From NCBI GenBank assembly GCA_963719875.1, contig CAVRDJ010000002.1, positions 3,100,001 to 3,164,000 of the forward strand: a DNA stretch of 64,000 nucleotides, read 5' to 3'. A program made the translations under genes and the position numbers. Below, in pieces: positions 60,751 through 64,000 of this stretch. Origin of the DNA: Palsa-360 sp963719875 (GTDB lineage Bacteria; Acidobacteriota; Terriglobia; Acidiferrales; UBA7541). Numbering within the stretch: the stretch's first letter is position 1; the number at the start of each line of letters is the position of its first letter. The notes under the pieces were generated by a model that saw only the letters and a program-made list of their open reading frames with translations, had not been told where the DNA came from and did not search any database.

Positions 60751-62800
60751 ATGAGACGACTATCGAAACTTATGAGCTGTTCGCTGATTTTCCTTTTCTA
60801 TTACGCCCCAGTTTTGGCGCAGGAGCCCCAGCAGGGAACGGGGTCTGGCGTGGACCTGACGGCGATGAATATCGAAGACTTGATGAATGTCAAGGTGACT
60901 TCCGTTTCGAAAAAGGAGCAGAAACTTTCGCGGACTGCTGCGGCGATTTTCGTGATCACACCAGAAGACATTCGCCGGTCCGGCGCTACCAGCATTCCCG
61001 ACGTTCCTGAGGATGGTTCCCGGGATGGACGTCGCGCAAATCAACGGAAGTACCTGGGCCATCAGCGCGCGAGGATTCAACCAGCAGTTCAGCAACAAGC
61101 TGTTGGTGATGATCGACGGACGCGTGGTGTATACCTCCCTGTTCGCGGGTGTCTTCTGGGACAACATTTTGGATTTTCCCCTCGAGGACATCGCCAGGAT
61201 CGAAGTGATTCGAGGTCCGGGCGGAACAATCTGGGGAGCGAATGCGGTGGACGGCGTCATCAATATTTTCACCAAGAATACTTCCGAAACGCGCGGGGGA
61301 TTGGTTGTAGCGGAGGGGGGAAACATCGATCAGGAAAGCGGAATGGTTCAATACGGTGGGGAGTTGAAAGCGGGGACGGACTACCGCCTCTATACGAAGT
61401 ATTTCAACCGCACGAACTTGCTGGACCTCAACGGCCAGATCGGCCAGGACGGCTGGCATCAATTGCGCGGTGGGTTCCGAATGGACAGCACTCTGTCGCC
61501 GAAAGATTCTCTGATGGTGGAAGGTGACATTACCACCGGGCGGGAGGGAGAACTCGGCTTTGTTTTGCCGTCCATCACGTCACCGGGATACTTGGCTGAG
61601 AGCGAGCAGATCAATATATCGAACGGTTCTCTGGAGTCCGTCTGGAACCACGTGTATTCCCCACGATCCGACACCAGCTTGCAGGTTTCCTTTGACCGTG
61701 ACAAACGCCGCGATCCGCAGAATCCAGAGACGCGAGACACTTTGGACTTCGATTTCCAGCACCACATTGCGCTCGGCGGACGGCAGGACGTTGTCTGGGG
61801 ATTGGGCTACCGCTATACGACGGACCTCATTCTGGGGAGTTTAACGGTTTTCGAGAATCCCGCCAGCAGCGCCCATCAGATTTTCGACGGATTTTTCCAG
61901 GATGAAATTGCCCTGGTTCCTAACCGGCTTTATCTGACCGGAGGCATGAAGCTGGAACATAACGACTATACGGGGTTCGAGGTCATGCCGAGTGTTCGCT
62001 TGGCTTGGGCGCCCAGCGCCCATCACACGCTGTGGCTGGCCATCTCCCGCGCTGTCCGGGCTCCCTCCCGCTACGACACCAATCTGGTCTTGAATATCGG
62101 GAATGTCGGGACGAGTGGCTCGGTTGATCTGCTCAGGTTGTACGGCAATCCCCAATTTCAAGACGAACGGTTGCTTGCCTACGAGATGGGCTATCGCACT
62201 GCTCTTGGCAACCACGTTTCGATCGATCTTGCGGCCTATTTCGATGACTATGACAACCTCCAAACCACCGAGCCGGCAGCTTCCTTTTCCGAGCCCACAC
62301 CTCTTCCAGCTCATGTGGTCTCGCCGCTGATCTACGAGAACTTGATGAATGGAGAGGTGCACGGGCTGGAAGTCGCGGCGAACGTGAAAGTGACGGATCG
62401 CTGGACGTTCAGTCCCGGATACGCATTCGAACGGATTCGTATGCATACCGATCCAACGAGTGCGGACACCCAGACAGCCCCTTTTGTGGAGGGCGCCGCA
62501 CCGCATCACAGTGCCCAGCTTCGTTCGCGTTTCGACCTGCCGAAAAACGTGGCTTTGGATGCCGCGGCCTACGCCGTCGGCCGCCTCACCAACCAGGGGC
62601 CTTTTCCGACTGTGACGATCCCCGCATACACAAGGTTGGACGTGGGACTCACCTGGAAGCCCTGGGAGCAAACCTCCTTCAGCTTGGTGGGTCAGAATCT
62701 ATTGCAAGACCACCATCTGGAGTTCGAAGACGTGAACGGAGCACTGCAAGCCAGTCAGATACGGCGCTCCGGCTACGCGAAAGTGACCTGGAGGTTCTGA
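60751..62800 (+). CDS. TonB-dependent receptor with one-base frameshift
   Basis: Signal peptide MRRLSKLMSCSLIFLFYYAP...LAQ starts at ATG 60751. The first frame encodes the plug N-terminus (MNIEDLMNVKVTSVSKKEQKLSRTAAAIFVITPEDIRRSGATSIPDV). At 61006-61007 an extra C shifts the frame; after it, a second frame reads MVPGMDVAQINGSTWAISARGFNQQFSNKLLVMIDGRVVY and goes on to an outer-membrane beta-barrel (about 590 residues) ending in W-R-F. Fusion after removing one C yields a complete receptor of about 680 residues. It imports large substrates through the outer membrane; no substrate evident. Either a pseudogene or a sequencing error. Confidence 0.85.
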
Positions 62801-62805
62801 GGGTT

Positions 62806-63429
62806 GTGAAAATCAATCGCCGTTACGAATTAGCGGACACGCGAGCCCGGCCAATATCATCGCGGATGTGGCAGCCTGCACTCTTTCTAACGATATTGTT
62901 CTCTACCCAATTAGCAACAGCGCCGAATGTGCGCGCGCAGGACGCTCTTCCTGAATATCAGGTCAAAGCCGCCTACCTGTTCAACTTTCTCAAGTTTGTG
63001 GAGTATCCCGGCGAATCATTTGCGGATCCGCTCGCGCCAATCGTGATTGGTGTGGTTGGCGACGACCCGTTCGGGAACGCGCTGCCGCAGGTGGTCATCG
63101 GCAAGACTGTGCAGGGCCGCGATCTTGTCATTCGCATGTACCGCAGTGGCGAAGATTTGCGCGGCGCTCACATCCTATTCATTAGCGCATCCGAAAGAAG
63201 AAGACTACCCATGATTCTGACCAGCTTGCATGGCTCAAGCGTCCTCACCGTGGCGGACACGGAGGGATTCCTCGACGCGGGAGGGATGATTCAGTTTCTG
63301 ACTGAAAACGGCCGGGTCCGCTTTGCGATCAATGTGGACGCAACCGGCCGGGCCAAGCTGAAAATGAGTTCCAAGCTACTGAGTCTGGCGAAGGTGGTTG
63401 GAGGAAATGGCAAGGAAGCCCGCAACTGA
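62806..63429 (+). CDS. YfiR-family (DUF4154) periplasmic protein
   Basis: 207 residues from GTG 62806, 5 bp after the receptor gene. A hydrophobic signal segment (LFLTILFSTQLATAPNVRA) precedes the YfiR signature EYQVKAAYLFNFLKFVEYPGESF, then IVIGVVGDDPFGNAL and GRVRFAINVDATGRAKLKMSSKLLSLAK. YfiR proteins are periplasmic inhibitors of membrane signalling enzymes. Neighbour receptor suggests co-regulation with it. Confidence 0.9.
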   Translation: MKINRRYELADTRARPISSRMWQPALFLTILFSTQLATAPNVRAQDALPEYQVKAAYLFNFLKFVEYPGESFADPLAPIVIGVVGDDPFGNALPQVVIGKTVQGRDLVIRMYRSGEDLRGAHILFISASERRRLPMILTSLHGSSVLTVADTEGFLDAGGMIQFLTENGRVRFAINVDATGRAKLKMSSKLLSLAKVVGGNGKEARN

Positions 63430-63545
63430 GCGGAGCCTTGCAGACCGCGGGCAATGATGGTTCGGGGCCTGAGAAAGCTTGCGTTCAAACCATTTATTTG
63501 AACGCTTGCAGAGTTTCAACCTTTTCTGTGCGGACGAAATACCTG

Positions 63546-64000
63546 ATGAGTCGCCGGAACGGACGATTCAGGATCGGATGGGGAGCCCCACGCCGTTACG
63601 GTGCCAAAGTGCAGCGCTCATGGAAAACAGAACGAATCGGCCATGGTCCGACGCGTCCAACCAATTCGTGTCTTCGGACGCGTCCGTGCGGACAGCGTTT
63701 CGCGTGCATCGCCGCGATGCTGTTTGCCGTATTTTTTCCGCTGGTGAATCGCACCACTTACGCGGACCAGTCCCCAACCGAATTTCAAGTCAAGGCAGCC
63801 TATTTATTCAACTTCTTGAAATTCGTGGAATGGCCGGACGATCCAGGCGGGGATCCCCATGCGAAGTGGGTGATTGGATTTGTCGGGGACACGCCCATCG
63901 GCGACGAATTGACCCGGCTTGCCGTAGGGAAAAATGTGCTGGGCCGCGATCTGCTGGTCAAGAAGTTTCAGGAGGCGGACAATCTGCGCGGCTGCAACAT
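63546..64000 (+). CDS. Second YfiR-family (DUF4154) protein, cut by window end
   Basis: 151 codons read from ATG 63546 to the window end. A long basic N-terminus leads to a hydrophobic segment (FACIAAMLFAVFFPLVNRTTYA) and then EFQVKAAYLFNFLKFVEWPDD, nearly the same motif as in the preceding YfiR gene (EYQVKAAYLFNFLKFVEYPG). A later internal Met may be the real start. The two genes are tandem paralogues 117 bp apart. Confidence 0.85.
   Translation, partial: MSRRNGRFRIGWGAPRRYGAKVQRSWKTERIGHGPTRPTNSCLRTRPCGQRFACIAAMLFAVFFPLVNRTTYADQSPTEFQVKAAYLFNFLKFVEWPDDPGGDPHAKWVIGFVGDTPIGDELTRLAVGKNVLGRDLLVKKFQEADNLRGCN

Noticed and set aside
1..64000. CRISPR arrays
   Set aside because: No regularly spaced 23-40 bp direct repeats were found; all repeats seen are inverted or dispersed.

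Overview
The window looks like one chromosomal segment of a Gram-negative, GC-rich soil-type bacterium, most likely an Acidobacteriota (Terriglobia-like). This is inferred from gene content: an lptC/A-lptB-rpoN-rapZ block, MsbA, TonB-receptor/YfiR genes, nadA-nadC-nadB order, a very large LptC-LptA-like protein, and many short GTAGCGC-type inverted repeats between genes. No rRNA is present, so the taxon is not proven.

Region 1 (1-7.9 kb) is accessory and partly degraded. It holds the 3' part of a HicA-like toxin, a secreted Kelch/beta-helix protein, a helix-turn-helix remnant, an NTF2-like protein, an orphan gene, an IS110-family element (copy A) and a RelA/SpoT-domain gene whose likely 5' end carries an in-frame TAG.

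Region 2 (7.9-25.6 kb) is conserved and almost all on the plus strand. lptC/A-lptB-rpoN-rapZ and msbA serve LPS export and envelope control. They are followed by yicC-gmk-rpoZ-coaBC-udg-priA, tightly packed with ATGA overlaps. After a site-2 protease, a Tat-exported amidohydrolase and an HU protein on the minus strand comes dcd.

Region 3 (25.6-52.4 kb) is mixed housekeeping: DedA-rhodanese with nitroreductase, MarR-YceI, an SDR enzyme, a TPR protein, purC and a small Fis-like regulator, smc, a VapBC-type pair, a flavin reductase, an SRPBCC/ArsR pair, nadABC, a PilZ protein, cysS, a class-III aminotransferase, a YraN protein, galT and tRNA-Cys. A 327-bp piece of the 3' end of nadB is duplicated on the far side of a broken RHS fragment.

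Region 4 (52.4-64 kb) is accessory again: an exported alpha/beta hydrolase, a phosphofructokinase with PPi-type residues, IS110 copy B, a DUF2461 protein, an IS4-family element with a 10-bp target duplication, a SemiSWEET transporter, a TonB-dependent receptor with a one-base frameshift and two tandem YfiR-like genes, the second cut by the window end.

The most interesting signal is the pair of near-identical 1475-bp IS110-family elements. They have 14-bp subterminal inverted repeats (IS1111 type) and a structured 281-bp non-coding region downstream of the transposase. That region repeats the element's own terminal sequences (ATGGAAGGA and TTATCAG), as expected of a guide (seek/bridge) RNA. 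Both copies lie next to the motif ACATTCCGATAAC, and a related unoccupied site is present near copy A.
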